A stretch of DNA of 64,000 nucleotides, from positions 1 through 64,000 of the forward strand of contig SUXM01000003.1 in the NCBI GenBank assembly GCA_015060925.1, in the 5' to 3' direction. Under the pieces are notes generated by a model. It saw nothing but the letters and a program-made list of their open reading frames with translations, was not told the DNA's origin and did no database searches. Shown piece by piece: positions 50,268 through 59,228 of the stretch; position 1 is the first letter of the stretch, and each line of letters starts with the position of its first letter. Made by a program: the position numbers and the translations under genes. This DNA is from Parabacteroides distasonis. GTDB lineage: Bacteria; Bacteroidota; Bacteroidia; Bacteroidales; Tannerellaceae.

Positions 50268-52204
50268 AATTGAAGCAGATTAATCTTTTACGTTCGTTTT
50301 CAACTCGTTTGAGCCTGTTTATATTTTTGGTTTCAGCTTCTGTCTTTATTATAACTTTTGTTGCCTATTATGGATCTGCTCGTTCTGAAGTAGAAGAAGA
50401 GGCAGCTAAACATGCTCAAAGTACCGTATCTAATGCTATTTTAAAAATAGAAGATCTATTGAACTCTGTAGAAGTTGCGATTAAAAATACGGCCTGGATT
50501 ATTCCAAAACATTTAGATGATCCGAATTATATGTATGGTGCAACACAGGTGTTATTAAAAAACAATCCGTTCATTTTTGGTAGTTCTATTGCTTTTGAAC
50601 CCTCTTTCTATCCAGAAAAGGGAGTTATGTATGCGCCCTATTCTTACAGAGAGGGAGACTCTATTAAGAGTAAACAATTAGGTACGGAAGATTATGATTA
50701 TCACTATTATGATTGGTATCAAATCCCTAAGCTTTTGAAAAAAACTTATTGGAGTGAACCGTACTATGATGAAGGAGGTGGGGATATGATGATGACTACT
50801 TATTCCTATCCTTTGTATGATGATAAAGGGAACATTTATGCTGTTTTTACCGCAGATGTATCGTTGGAATGGTTGGCGGAGTTTGTGAAATCAATCAAGC
50901 TTTATCCGAACTCCTATAATATGATGCTTGGACGTGGTGGTACTTATATTGTGCATAGAGATAAAGAACGAATCTTGAATGAAACGATTTTTACTGCAAC
51001 GTTGGATATGGAGGATAGAACCATTGAGGAGATTGGACATGGAATGATAGAAGGAAAAACTGCCATGCATTCTTTGCAGAATGATAGTCTTTTATCTTAT
51101 GTGTTTTATGCGCCTATCAAATCTACAGGATGGTCGGTTGCAGTAGTTTGTCCCTATTCGGATGTCTTTTCCGGAGTTGATGAAATGAAGCATGTGGTTT
51201 TATTTATAACTACGATAGGTTTGTTGTTATTGGTTGCTTTTGTTTATTATACTATCAAGCATTTGACAGCTCCTTTGACAACCTTTTCTCAAGCTGCTAT
51301 TCAAATAGCAGAAGGGAACTTTGAAGCAGCTTTACCTGATATCCAAAGTGAGGATGAGATGAGAAGTTTACGTGATTCATTTGCTTTTATGCAAAAATCT
51401 TTGGTCGCATATATTGAAGAATTGAAGTTTACGACAGCCAATAAAGAACGAATAGAGAGTGAGTTGCGTATTGCCAGTGAGATTCAAATGGGAATGGTGC
51501 CCAAGTTGTTTCCTCCTTTCCCGGAAAGGACAGATATAGATTTATATGCAACACTAAAACCAGCAAAAGAGGTTGGAGGGGATTTGTATGATTTCTTTAT
51601 GAAGGATAATAAGCTTTATTTTATTATTGGCGATGTTTCAGGGAAGGGGGTTCCGGCTTCATTGATAATGGCAGTGGTTTGTCGTTTGTTTAGAACGGAG
51701 GCAGCTCATTTTGATGAACCGGCAGCCATTGTTTCTTGTCTGAACAACTCTTTGGCTGAAACCAATGAGTCAAATATGTTTGTAACTTGCTTTTTAGGTA
51801 TATTAGATATAAGCTCAGGGAAATTACGTTATTGTAATGCAGGTCATAATGCTCCAGTCTTATTGACAAGAAGAAATGATGTCTTTTATATGAACGTTAA
51901 ACCGAATTTACCTTTAGGTTTGTTTGCTGATTTTCCTTATGAGGGTGAAGAGACCCTATTGGATAAAAAGAGTACATTGTTTATGTATACGGATGGAGTT
52001 ACGGAAGCAGAGAATGTAAAGTCTGAATTGTTTTCGGAAGAGCGTTTGTTAGATTTGTTGAAGTCGTCACAAAAGAAGAAGGCAAATGAACTTATTGGTT
52101 TAATATTAGAAGAGGTACATGCTTATGCCGGAGAAAAGGAGCAAAGTGATGATATAACAATGTTGTGTATTATTCTTAACTTAGATGGAGATAATAAAAT
52201 ATAA
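50264..52204 (+). CDS. Membrane RsbU-like SpoIIE phosphatase with periplasmic Cache sensor and HAMP
   Basis: A 646-residue signalling protein. TM1 lies at about 13-35, a periplasmic dCache-like domain spans about 40-300 (contains FGSSIAFEPSFYPEKGVMYAPY, YYDWYQIPKLLKKTYWSEPYYDEGGGDMMMTTYSYPL and TGWSVAVVCP), TM2 is at about 306-326, and HAMP plus a linker helix run about 327-420. The PP2C/SpoIIE domain follows with EVGGDLYDFFM, IIGDVSGKGVPASLIMA and MYTDGVTEAEN, carrying the metal-binding Asp residues. Such phosphatases dephosphorylate STAS-type anti-anti-sigma factors. No STAS or anti-sigma gene is adjacent, so the target is elsewhere. The pairing with a binding protein suggests ligand-triggered stress signalling. 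Confidence 0.88.
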   Translation: MKLKQINLLRSFSTRLSLFIFLVSASVFIITFVAYYGSARSEVEEEAAKHAQSTVSNAILKIEDLLNSVEVAIKNTAWIIPKHLDDPNYMYGATQVLLKNNPFIFGSSIAFEPSFYPEKGVMYAPYSYREGDSIKSKQLGTEDYDYHYYDWYQIPKLLKKTYWSEPYYDEGGGDMMMTTYSYPLYDDKGNIYAVFTADVSLEWLAEFVKSIKLYPNSYNMMLGRGGTYIVHRDKERILNETIFTATLDMEDRTIEEIGHGMIEGKTAMHSLQNDSLLSYVFYAPIKSTGWSVAVVCPYSDVFSGVDEMKHVVLFITTIGLLLLVAFVYYTIKHLTAPLTTFSQAAIQIAEGNFEAALPDIQSEDEMRSLRDSFAFMQKSLVAYIEELKFTTANKERIESELRIASEIQMGMVPKLFPPFPERTDIDLYATLKPAKEVGGDLYDFFMKDNKLYFIIGDVSGKGVPASLIMAVVCRLFRTEAAHFDEPAAIVSCLNNSLAETNESNMFVTCFLGILDISSGKLRYCNAGHNAPVLLTRRNDVFYMNVKPNLPLGLFADFPYEGEETLLDKKSTLFMYTDGVTEAENVKSELFSEERLLDLLKSSQKKKANELIGLILEEVHAYAGEKEQSDDITMLCIILNLDGDNKI

Positions 52205-52215
52205 CAGGTTGGGCT

Positions 52216-52247
52216 TTTGGGAATAATATAGCTTTTTTATACCTTTG
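52216..52247 (+). promoter_or_regulatory. Promoter of the small orphan gene
   Basis: TTTG (52216-52219), 20 bases, TACCTTTG (52240-52247), a near-ideal Bacteroidota promoter 21 bases before the ATG at 52269. Confidence 0.7.
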
Positions 52248-52268
52248 CCAAAGTATATATACGAAAGA

Positions 52269-52649
52269 ATGGTTTTCCCTAACGAAAATAATAAAGAGAT
52301 AAAGTTTTACCAGCGTGTGATTTTGATGATCATGTTGGTCTTTATGCCTGTATATTCTGTTGGAAGTGATTTTTTCTTGGAGGGATTTCCAAATGCTCCT
52401 ATAGAAATAATAGAAAATGGAGAACTTGATATGCTTGATTTTGACGATCATGCATCTTTACGGACGGTACGTCAGGAACAGGTTTCCTTTCAGCAAGTTG
52501 TGTTAGATTTGATAGTAGATAAAATTTCTATTATAAATGTACATGAGTTGATTCATGCTTTGGAATTACAGCAGTGTACGATTCTTCCTATCTTTTACCA
52601 ACTGGATAAGACTTTAAGTTTTATTTGGTTTTGTTCCTATTTAAGATAA
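52269..52649 (+). CDS. Small protein of unknown function upstream of RND efflux operon
   Basis: I do not recognise this 126-residue protein. A hydrophobic segment at about 15-32 (VILMIMLVFMPVYSVG) could be a signal anchor or signal peptide; the rest is acidic (EGFPNAPIEIIENGELDMLDFDD) then helical with aliphatic residues and a hydrophobic tail (LSFIWFCSYL). It has a strong promoter of its own and a start codon where expected, so I believe it is expressed. It precedes the efflux operon by 110 bp. It might be a membrane-associated regulator or a species-specific small protein. The ATG at 52269 was chosen over the slightly longer frame because the promoter overlaps the upstream part. Confidence 0.5.
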   Translation: MVFPNENNKEIKFYQRVILMIMLVFMPVYSVGSDFFLEGFPNAPIEIIENGELDMLDFDDHASLRTVRQEQVSFQQVVLDLIVDKISIINVHELIHALELQQCTILPIFYQLDKTLSFIWFCSYLR

Positions 52650-52759
52650 ACAGATTTGTCTTTGTGGAAGGATACATGGGATATCCTTATCTTTTATTGT
52701 ATAGCAAGCTATACTTTTCTTTTGTTTATAAAATAACCTAAATAAATTTAATCGAAGTG

Positions 52760-53911
52760 ATGACAAAAAAATTGTCTTTTTATTATTTGTTTTTAGTCGC
52801 TTGTTTTCTGATTTCTTGTAATCAGAATCAAGAAAATAAAACCGGGGGAGAAAGTAGTACGTTAGTTATGAAACTGACAAGTACAAGTATTGAAGTTGCA
52901 CAATCGTATGTGGCAGATGTACAGGCTGTCCAGTTTGTGGAAATCAAACCGAAAGTGGAAGGTTTTGTGGAAGCTGTGTTGGTTGATGAAGGTGAACATG
53001 TCAATAAAGGTCAGGTATTGTTTAAACTTTCTTCTGCAGAGTTGTATGAAGAGGTAAAAGAGGCACAGGCTAATTATAAACAGGTACAGGCAGAATTGAA
53101 GATGGCAGAGGTTGAGAGTGATCGTGTGAAGCGATTGGTTGAAAAGGATATTATCTCACCTATCCGTTTAGAACAAGCAATGGCAGAGACAGATGTGGCT
53201 CGTTTGAGAGTACAGCAGGCTAAGTCTCGTTTGCAACGTGCCGAAACAAACTATTCGTATACGACAATAACATCTCCTTTTGAAGGATATGTGGATCGTA
53301 TTCCTTTCAAGGTGGGTAGTTTGGTGACACCAACCAGTTTATTGACATCTTTGACTGATGTCTCTGAAATGTTTGCATACTACAAGATAAATGAAAAAGA
53401 ATATCTTGAATATAAACGTACTCAATTGAGCGGAATAGAACAACCGGAATATAATAATTTGGAATTGGAATTGTCTGACCAGACTATTTATCCTTATAAA
53501 GGTACGGTTGAAACTGTAGAAGGTGATTTTGAACGAGGTACTGGTTCTATTGCTTTTCGTGCTCGATTTGCAAACCCGGAACGTTTGTTGCGTCATGGCG
53601 TTTCTGGTAAGATTCGTATGTTGACGAAGATGGACAATGTTATTTTGGTACCTCAACGTTCAACGTTTGAAATTCAAGATTTTACTTATGTTTATACCGT
53701 TAATGAAGAGGGAAAGGTCAGTGCTCGGAGTTTTGAACCGTTGTCTCGTCATGGAGCCTATTATGTAACGAAAGATTTACCTGAAGGAGCAATGATCGTT
53801 TATGAAGGTGTACAACAGGTTAGTGATGGAATGGAGATCTCTCCTGAGCTGGTTGATGCAGAGACAGTTCGTAAGCAGTTGGAGGTATCGGAAAATGTAG
53901 AAAATAAATAA
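52760..53911 (+). CDS. RND efflux periplasmic adaptor (membrane-fusion) lipoprotein
   Basis: A 383-residue AcrA/MexA-type adaptor. A lipoprotein signal ends at LISC (Cys20), then a barrel-sandwich hybrid half-motif EIKPKVEGFVEAVLVDEGEHVNKGQVLFKL, an alpha-hairpin coiled coil (about 95-160; ELYEEVKEAQANYKQVQAELKMAEVE), the second half TITSPFEGYVDRIPFKVGSLV, and a beta-barrel/membrane-proximal part ending near VIYEGVQQVSDGMEI. It links the inner-membrane pump to the outer-membrane channel. First of a three-gene operon; the pump follows by 10 bp. A GTG one codon earlier (52757) is possible, but ATG at 52760 is preferred. Confidence 0.93.
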   Translation: MTKKLSFYYLFLVACFLISCNQNQENKTGGESSTLVMKLTSTSIEVAQSYVADVQAVQFVEIKPKVEGFVEAVLVDEGEHVNKGQVLFKLSSAELYEEVKEAQANYKQVQAELKMAEVESDRVKRLVEKDIISPIRLEQAMAETDVARLRVQQAKSRLQRAETNYSYTTITSPFEGYVDRIPFKVGSLVTPTSLLTSLTDVSEMFAYYKINEKEYLEYKRTQLSGIEQPEYNNLELELSDQTIYPYKGTVETVEGDFERGTGSIAFRARFANPERLLRHGVSGKIRMLTKMDNVILVPQRSTFEIQDFTYVYTVNEEGKVSARSFEPLSRHGAYYVTKDLPEGAMIVYEGVQQVSDGMEISPELVDAETVRKQLEVSENVENK

Positions 53912-53921
53912 GTAGGCTGTT

Positions 53922-56900
53922 ATGTTTGAATTATTTATTAGACGTCCGATTTTATCCGGTGTAATATCCGTTGTTATTGTATTCTTGGGATTGTTGGCTA
54001 TCGTTTCTTTGCCGATTACACAGTTCCCAGATATTGTCCCTCCATCTGTTACAGTTACAGCTCGTTATACAGGAGCAAATGCTGACGTTATGGCAAAAAC
54101 GGTTGCAACGCCATTGGAGCGTGCGATCAATGGGGTACCGGGGATGACTTATATGACATCTGTTTGTACAAATGATGGTTTGTCTTTGACGACCATCTAT
54201 TTTAAGGTAGGGACAGACCCGGATGTGGCATCTGTCAATGTGCAGAACCGTGTGACTACTGTGCTTGATGAGTTACCGGAAGAGGTTATTCGTGCCGGAG
54301 TTGTTACTGAAAAAGAGGTAAACAGTATGTTGATGTACTTGAATATCATGAGTACAGATACGGCACATACGGAGAAGTTTGTGTATAACTTTGCCGATAT
54401 TAACATCTTACGTGAATTAAAACGTATTGATGGGGTAGGTATGGTGCAGATTATGGGTAGCCGTGATTATGCTATGCGTGTGTGGTTGAATCCAAACCGT
54501 TTGGCTTCCTACAATATGTCTCCGCAAGAAGTTACCGAGGCTATCCGTTCACAAAATATTGAAGCTGCTCCCGGTAAAACTGGTATTAGTTCCGATAAAA
54601 TTCCACAGCAGTTGCAATATGTATTGCAGTATACTGGTAAGTTTAGTACACCGGAAGAATATGGAGAAATAGTTTTGAAGGCAATGCCGGATGGTTCTGT
54701 GCTTCGTCTGAAAGATGTGGCAACAATAGAGTTTGATTCTCAAGACTACAACATGATTTCAATGACAGATGGTAGGCCTTCGGCTTCTATCATGGTTAAA
54801 CAGCGTCCGGGATCAAATGCACGTGAAGTTATCCAGTCCATTAAGAATAAAATGGAGGAACTCAAGGAGTCAAGCTTTGCTCCTGGTATGGATTATAATA
54901 TCTCGTATGACGTTTCTCGTTTCTTGGATGCCTCCATATCTGTAGTGCTTCATACTTTATTTGAAGCATTCTTGTTGGTGTTTATTGTTGTTTATCTTTT
55001 CTTACAAGATTTTCGTTCTACATTGATCCCGGCCATAGCGGTACCTGTTTCACTTATTGGTACATTTTGCTTTATGCAGATGCTTGGTTTCTCCATCAAT
55101 ATGTTGACGTTGTTTGCTTTAGTGTTGGCTATTGGTATTGTGGTGGATAATGCGATTGTGGTAGTAGAAGCTGTGCACGTTAAGATGCACAATGAAAAGT
55201 TACCGCCGGATAAAGCGACAGTGGCTGCTATTCGTGAGATCGGAGGTGCGATTATTGCGATTACATTGGTAATGTCTGCTGTGTTTGTCCCGGTTGGTTT
55301 TATGTCAGGTACTGTGGGTATTTTCTATCGTCAGTTCTCATTGACTTTGGCTGTAGCTATTGTGATTTCAGGAGTAAATGCTTTGACGTTATCTCCGGCT
55401 CTTTGTGCTTTGATGCTAAAACCTATGTCGCATGATGAAACGAAGAAGAAAAGTTTGTTAACCCGTTTCTTTGATGGTTTTAACAAACGGTATGAAAATA
55501 TGGAACGTCGGTATAAGGTAAATTTGCGAAAATATTTGGGTAGACGTTTCTTTACTTATGCTACTTTGCTTATTTTCTGTTTGGGTACTTGGGGAATGGG
55601 CTTTGTTTTACCTTCAGGTTTTATTCCAAATGAAGACCAAGGTATGATTTATGTGAATGTAGATGCACCTCCAGGGGCAACATTGGAACGTTCAGAGGCA
55701 GCTTTAAACAAGGTACAGGCTGCTATATTGCCATTGGAAGAGGTAGAAACAATCTCTACGTTGGCCGGTTATAGCTTGATGACAGAAACCGAAGGTGCAA
55801 GTTTTGGTATGGGTATGATTAACTTGAAACCGTGGGATGAGCGTGAAAAGACAGCCGATGAGTTGGTGCGTGAATATACAGAACGTGTTTCTCATATCAA
55901 GGATGCGGATATCCAGTTCTTCTTGCCGCCTACCGTTCCTGGTTTTGGTAATGCGAGTGGTTTTGAACTTCGTTTACTTGATAAGACAGCAGGTTCATTT
56001 GCTGATTTGGATCAAGTAGCAACCTCTTTTGTTAAGAAGTTGAACGAGGACCCACGATTGACCGGTGTTACCTCTGGATTTAATCCAAATTTCCCACAAT
56101 ATTTGTTACGTGTCGATTTAGCAAAGGCCGCTAAGTTAGGAATCAATGTAAATGAGTCTATGGAAACATTGCAATCTTATATTGGTAGTTTCTACTCTTC
56201 TAACTTTGTTCGTTTTGGACAGATGTATAAGGTAATGTTACAGGCAGCCCCGCAATACCGTATGAATCCGGAAGATCTTTTCGCTTTGTATGCGAAGAAT
56301 AAAGAGGGAAATATGGTTCCTTATTCTAACTTTATGACCATGGAACGTGTTTACGGTCCAAGCCAGATTACACGTTATAACCTGTTTACCTCTGCGATGA
56401 TTACTGGGGAACCTGCTCCGGGTGTCAGTTCGGGTGAAGCGTTGAATGCAGTGGAAGAGATTGCAGCGGATATGCTTCCTCGTGGATATGATATCGAATG
56501 GTCAGGGGTTGCTCGTGAAGAGAAAGAATCAGGTGGGCAGTCTACTGTTATTTTTGCTATCTGTTTGATATTCGTTTATTTGGTATTGGCAGCCCAGTAT
56601 GAAAGTTTGTTCTTACCGCTTCCGATTATCATTTCATTGCCGGCCGGTGTGTTCGGGTCATTCTTTACTTTGTATTTGGCCGGATTGGAAAACAATATTT
56701 ATGCGCAAGTTGCACTTGTCATGTTGATTGGTTTGTTGGGAAAGAATGCAATCTTGATTGTGGAGGTAGCAAATCAGTGTCGAAAAGAGGGCGTTAGTAT
56801 TTTAGGTGCCGCTATCCAGGCATCTGTTAGCCGTTTGCGTCCGATTTTGATGACCTCTTTTGCCTTCATCTGTGGTTTGATTCCGTTGACGATTGCTACA

Positions 56901-57080
56901 GGTGCCGGTGCATTAGGTAACCGTTCGATTGGTACGGCTGCTGCGGGAGGTATGTTGATTGGTACATTTGTGGGTATTTTCTTGGTACCGGGACTTTATG
57001 TGATTTTTGAATCGATAGAAACTTACTTTAAAGAAAAAAAGCAGAAAGCGGAGGATAAAGAATATGAAAACGAATATTAA
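53922..57080 (+). CDS. RND-family inner-membrane efflux pump (AcrB/MexB-like)
   Basis: A 1052-residue proton-driven multidrug pump of the hydrophobe/amphiphile efflux family. It starts FELFIRRPILSGVISVVIVFLGLLAI (TM1) and has two large periplasmic loops and 12 membrane helices. The proton-relay Asp pair region reads GIVVDNAIVVVEAV, the family landmark. Late features are YLVLAAQYESLFLPLPIIISLPAGVFG, MLIGLLGKNAILIVEVA and SRLRPILMTSFAFICGLIPL. The AcrB-like DVSRF and LRLKDVAT segments are visible too. Substrates cannot be predicted. Its end overlaps the outer-membrane factor gene by 17 bp. Confidence 0.96.
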   Translation: MFELFIRRPILSGVISVVIVFLGLLAIVSLPITQFPDIVPPSVTVTARYTGANADVMAKTVATPLERAINGVPGMTYMTSVCTNDGLSLTTIYFKVGTDPDVASVNVQNRVTTVLDELPEEVIRAGVVTEKEVNSMLMYLNIMSTDTAHTEKFVYNFADINILRELKRIDGVGMVQIMGSRDYAMRVWLNPNRLASYNMSPQEVTEAIRSQNIEAAPGKTGISSDKIPQQLQYVLQYTGKFSTPEEYGEIVLKAMPDGSVLRLKDVATIEFDSQDYNMISMTDGRPSASIMVKQRPGSNAREVIQSIKNKMEELKESSFAPGMDYNISYDVSRFLDASISVVLHTLFEAFLLVFIVVYLFLQDFRSTLIPAIAVPVSLIGTFCFMQMLGFSINMLTLFALVLAIGIVVDNAIVVVEAVHVKMHNEKLPPDKATVAAIREIGGAIIAITLVMSAVFVPVGFMSGTVGIFYRQFSLTLAVAIVISGVNALTLSPALCALMLKPMSHDETKKKSLLTRFFDGFNKRYENMERRYKVNLRKYLGRRFFTYATLLIFCLGTWGMGFVLPSGFIPNEDQGMIYVNVDAPPGATLERSEAALNKVQAAILPLEEVETISTLAGYSLMTETEGASFGMGMINLKPWDEREKTADELVREYTERVSHIKDADIQFFLPPTVPGFGNASGFELRLLDKTAGSFADLDQVATSFVKKLNEDPRLTGVTSGFNPNFPQYLLRVDLAKAAKLGINVNESMETLQSYIGSFYSSNFVRFGQMYKVMLQAAPQYRMNPEDLFALYAKNKEGNMVPYSNFMTMERVYGPSQITRYNLFTSAMITGEPAPGVSSGEALNAVEEIAADMLPRGYDIEWSGVAREEKESGGQSTVIFAICLIFVYLVLAAQYESLFLPLPIIISLPAGVFGSFFTLYLAGLENNIYAQVALVMLIGLLGKNAILIVEVANQCRKEGVSILGAAIQASVSRLRPILMTSFAFICGLIPLTIATGAGALGNRSIGTAAAGGMLIGTFVGIFLVPGLYVIFESIETYFKEKKQKAEDKEYENEY

Positions 57081-58500
57081 GATAATAGGTTGTGCAATCT
57101 GTTGTTGGGTTGCAATAGGACTTTCCAGCTGTAAGGCTCCTCAGCTTAATCCAAATGGTGAGGTAGTTTCTTTGTCCGAAAGCTTTGCACCCGATACTCT
57201 TTTTGTTAAGCCTTTGGAATGGAAAGAGTTTTTCCAGGATAGCCTTCTACAGATGTATGTGGAAATTGCTTTGCTAAAGAACTATTCTTTCAAACAAAGT
57301 ATGGAACGGGTTGCAATGAGTCGTGCTAATTTGCAACGAGCTAAAGGGCTTTTATTGCCTGAGATCGGTTTGAACATAGGTGCTTCTGTAAACCGTTTTG
57401 GTGAATATACGATGGATGGAGTGGGAAATAGTGAAACAAATACCCCCTCGTTGCCTAAAGATAAACATATTCCGGATCCCTATAAAGACTTGAGTTTAAC
57501 GCTGAATTTCCAGTGGGAAGCTGATATTTGGGGTAAGTTGACACGCCAGAAGCAGGCAGCGGCGGCTCGTTGGATGGCATCTGCCGAGGCTGCTCGTTTT
57601 GCTCGTTCCATCTTGATTTCGGAATTAGCGATCAATTACTATGAACTGATTGGATATGATAAATGCCGTGATGTATTGAGAGGTGCGCTTGTCAGTGCTC
57701 GTCGTTCCTTTGAATTGACCCGTCAGTTGAAGGAGGAGGGAGCTGAAACCCAGTTGGCGGTTGACCAGTTCCACGCACGTGTTTTATTGTTGGAAAGCAA
57801 GTTGCTGGAAAATGAGCAAATGATCAAGGAGAAAGAACGTGCGATTACCTGTCTGTTAGGTGTATTCCCGTTCGATATCCAACGTATGAAGTTTGAGAAG
57901 ATTAGTAATGTCCCATTGCCATTGTCAGAGGGGATTCCTGCAAACTTGTTGACGTTACGTCCGGATGTTCGTGCGGCAGAGTTGGAATTGCTTGCATCCA
58001 AAGCTGATGTCATGTCTGCCAAGGCGGCATTCTATCCCTCTTTGGTATTAGGTGCCGGAGGAGGTTTCAATAGTTTTGATTTAGGAAAATGGTTTACTGC
58101 TCCAGCCTCCTTGATTTATGATTTGGCAGCCGGTATTACTGCACCTATATTTAAGCAAGGACAGATTAAAGCTATGTGGAATGAAGCCCGTGCCGCTCAG
58201 AAAATAGCTTTGTCTCACTATCATGAAACCGCTTTGAACGCCTATACGGAGGTATTGAATTTATATACTGCCAGTTTAAGTCAACAAGAACGTGTGCGCT
58301 TGAAAGAAATTGAAACATCGGCTCATCGCCGTTCAGTATCTAATGCAACGGAACTTTTCAAGTTGAATTATGTAGGGTTCTTAGAAGTACTTTCTGCCGA
58401 TGAACGTTACTTGGAAAGTGAGTTGGAGCGTATAGATATTGTGACAGACCTTTGCAGAAAGAAAATATTGCTTTACCGTGCGTTAGGTGGCGGTTGCTAA
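57064..58500 (+). CDS. Outer-membrane efflux lipoprotein (TolC/NodT family)
   Basis: A 478-residue outer-membrane factor completing the tripartite pump. The lipoprotein signal ends at GLSSC (about Cys23). Two long helical-hairpin repeats with strands follow, with ERVAMSRANLQRAKGLLLPEIGLNIGASVN, DLSLTLNFQWEADIWGKLTRQKQAAAARW, LRPDVRAAELELLASKADVMSAKAAFYPSLVLGAGGGFN and YDLAAGITAPIFKQGQIKAMWNEARAAQK, all NodT-family signatures. It would form the trimeric channel-tunnel. The operon ends with a terminator 29 bases after the stop. No transcriptional regulator is adjacent. Confidence 0.93.
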   Translation: MKTNIKIIGCAICCWVAIGLSSCKAPQLNPNGEVVSLSESFAPDTLFVKPLEWKEFFQDSLLQMYVEIALLKNYSFKQSMERVAMSRANLQRAKGLLLPEIGLNIGASVNRFGEYTMDGVGNSETNTPSLPKDKHIPDPYKDLSLTLNFQWEADIWGKLTRQKQAAAARWMASAEAARFARSILISELAINYYELIGYDKCRDVLRGALVSARRSFELTRQLKEEGAETQLAVDQFHARVLLLESKLLENEQMIKEKERAITCLLGVFPFDIQRMKFEKISNVPLPLSEGIPANLLTLRPDVRAAELELLASKADVMSAKAAFYPSLVLGAGGGFNSFDLGKWFTAPASLIYDLAAGITAPIFKQGQIKAMWNEARAAQKIALSHYHETALNAYTEVLNLYTASLSQQERVRLKEIETSAHRRSVSNATELFKLNYVGFLEVLSADERYLESELERIDIVTDLCRKKILLYRALGGGC

Positions 58501-58528
58501 TCTTCTTTTTGTTTAAATAGACTTAGTT

Positions 58529-58575
58529 AAAATTCCCTGCTGATGTGTTAGAATTCTCATCGGCAGGGAATTTTT
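58529..58575 (+). terminator. Terminator of RND operon
   Basis: A 17-bp stem with one G-U pair (58529-58545 with 58558-58574; core TTCCCTGC), 12-nt loop, T5 run to 58575. Confidence 0.88.
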
Positions 58576-58615
58576 GTTTCATGGTGATGGAATTTTTGTT
58601 TCATGGGCATGAAAC
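58567..58615. repeat. Tandem 22-bp partial duplication with palindrome
   Basis: The 18-base sequence GGAATTTTTGTTTCATGG occurs at 58567-58584 and again at 58589-58606, a 22-bp shift. The second copy leads into a perfect 8-bp palindrome, GTTTCATG-gg-CATGAAAC (58598-58615). It directly follows or overlaps the terminator, so the duplication includes its T-tract. Confidence 0.65.
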
Positions 58616-58629
58616 TCTAAGTATTATAT

Positions 58630-58637
58630 TATCTTTG
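58630..58637 (+). promoter_or_regulatory. -7 element of the DUF2148 gene
   Basis: TATCTTTG, a perfect TAnnTTTG, 22 bases before the ATG at 58660. No clear -33 box. Confidence 0.5.
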
Positions 58638-58659
58638 TTCTGATTAAACATATTGCATT

Positions 58660-59193
58660 ATGATACAAAACGAAAGAGAAATAAGACATGAATCTGTTTT
58701 ACAGGCAGTACGTCAGATGATGATTGCAGCTCGAACAGCACCTAAAGGAAAAGGTATTGATATTATAGAGTTGGCAATGGTAACGGATGATGACATCAAT
58801 CGTTTATCGGAAGAGATGATTAAGGTATCAGAAGAGACCGGAATGAAATTCTTTCTGAGAGATGCGGATAATATTCTTCAGGCAGAAGCTGTTATGTTGT
58901 TAGGTACTCGCCAACAGGTACAGGGGTTGAATTGCGGGCATTGTGGTTTCCCAACCTGTGAAGGCAAACCTTTCGAAGTTCCTTGTGCCATTAATTCCGT
59001 AGATTTGGGTATCGCCATTGGTTCTGCGTGCGCTACTGCTGCCGATTGGCGTTTAGATACTCGTGTGATGTTCAGTGCAGGATTGGCTGCTCAACGTTTA
59101 GGCTTTTTGGAGGATTGTAAGTGTGTGATGGCTATTCCGGTAAGTGCAGCATCCAAGAATCCATTCTTTGATCGCAAGCCAAAGACTCCTTGA
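58660..59193 (+). CDS. DUF2148 ferredoxin-like iron-sulphur protein
   Basis: A 177-residue cytoplasmic protein of the DUF2148 'ferredoxin domain-containing' family. The Cys cluster GLNCGHCGFPTCEGK, with C in EVPCAINSVDLGIAIGSACATAADW, and a final DCKCVMAIPVSA look able to bind an iron-sulphur cluster. The N-terminal half (ESVLQAVRQMMIAARTAPKGKG and MVTDDDINRLSEEMI) resembles nitroreductase-like folds. Biochemical role is unknown; a redox function is inferred. It has its own -7 box. The next gene, of unknown function, starts 35 bases on. Confidence 0.85.
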   Translation: MIQNEREIRHESVLQAVRQMMIAARTAPKGKGIDIIELAMVTDDDINRLSEEMIKVSEETGMKFFLRDADNILQAEAVMLLGTRQQVQGLNCGHCGFPTCEGKPFEVPCAINSVDLGIAIGSACATAADWRLDTRVMFSAGLAAQRLGFLEDCKCVMAIPVSAASKNPFFDRKPKTP

Positions 59194-59228
59194 TAATCCT
59201 ATTTTTCTTAATCTCTGATATCCTATCC

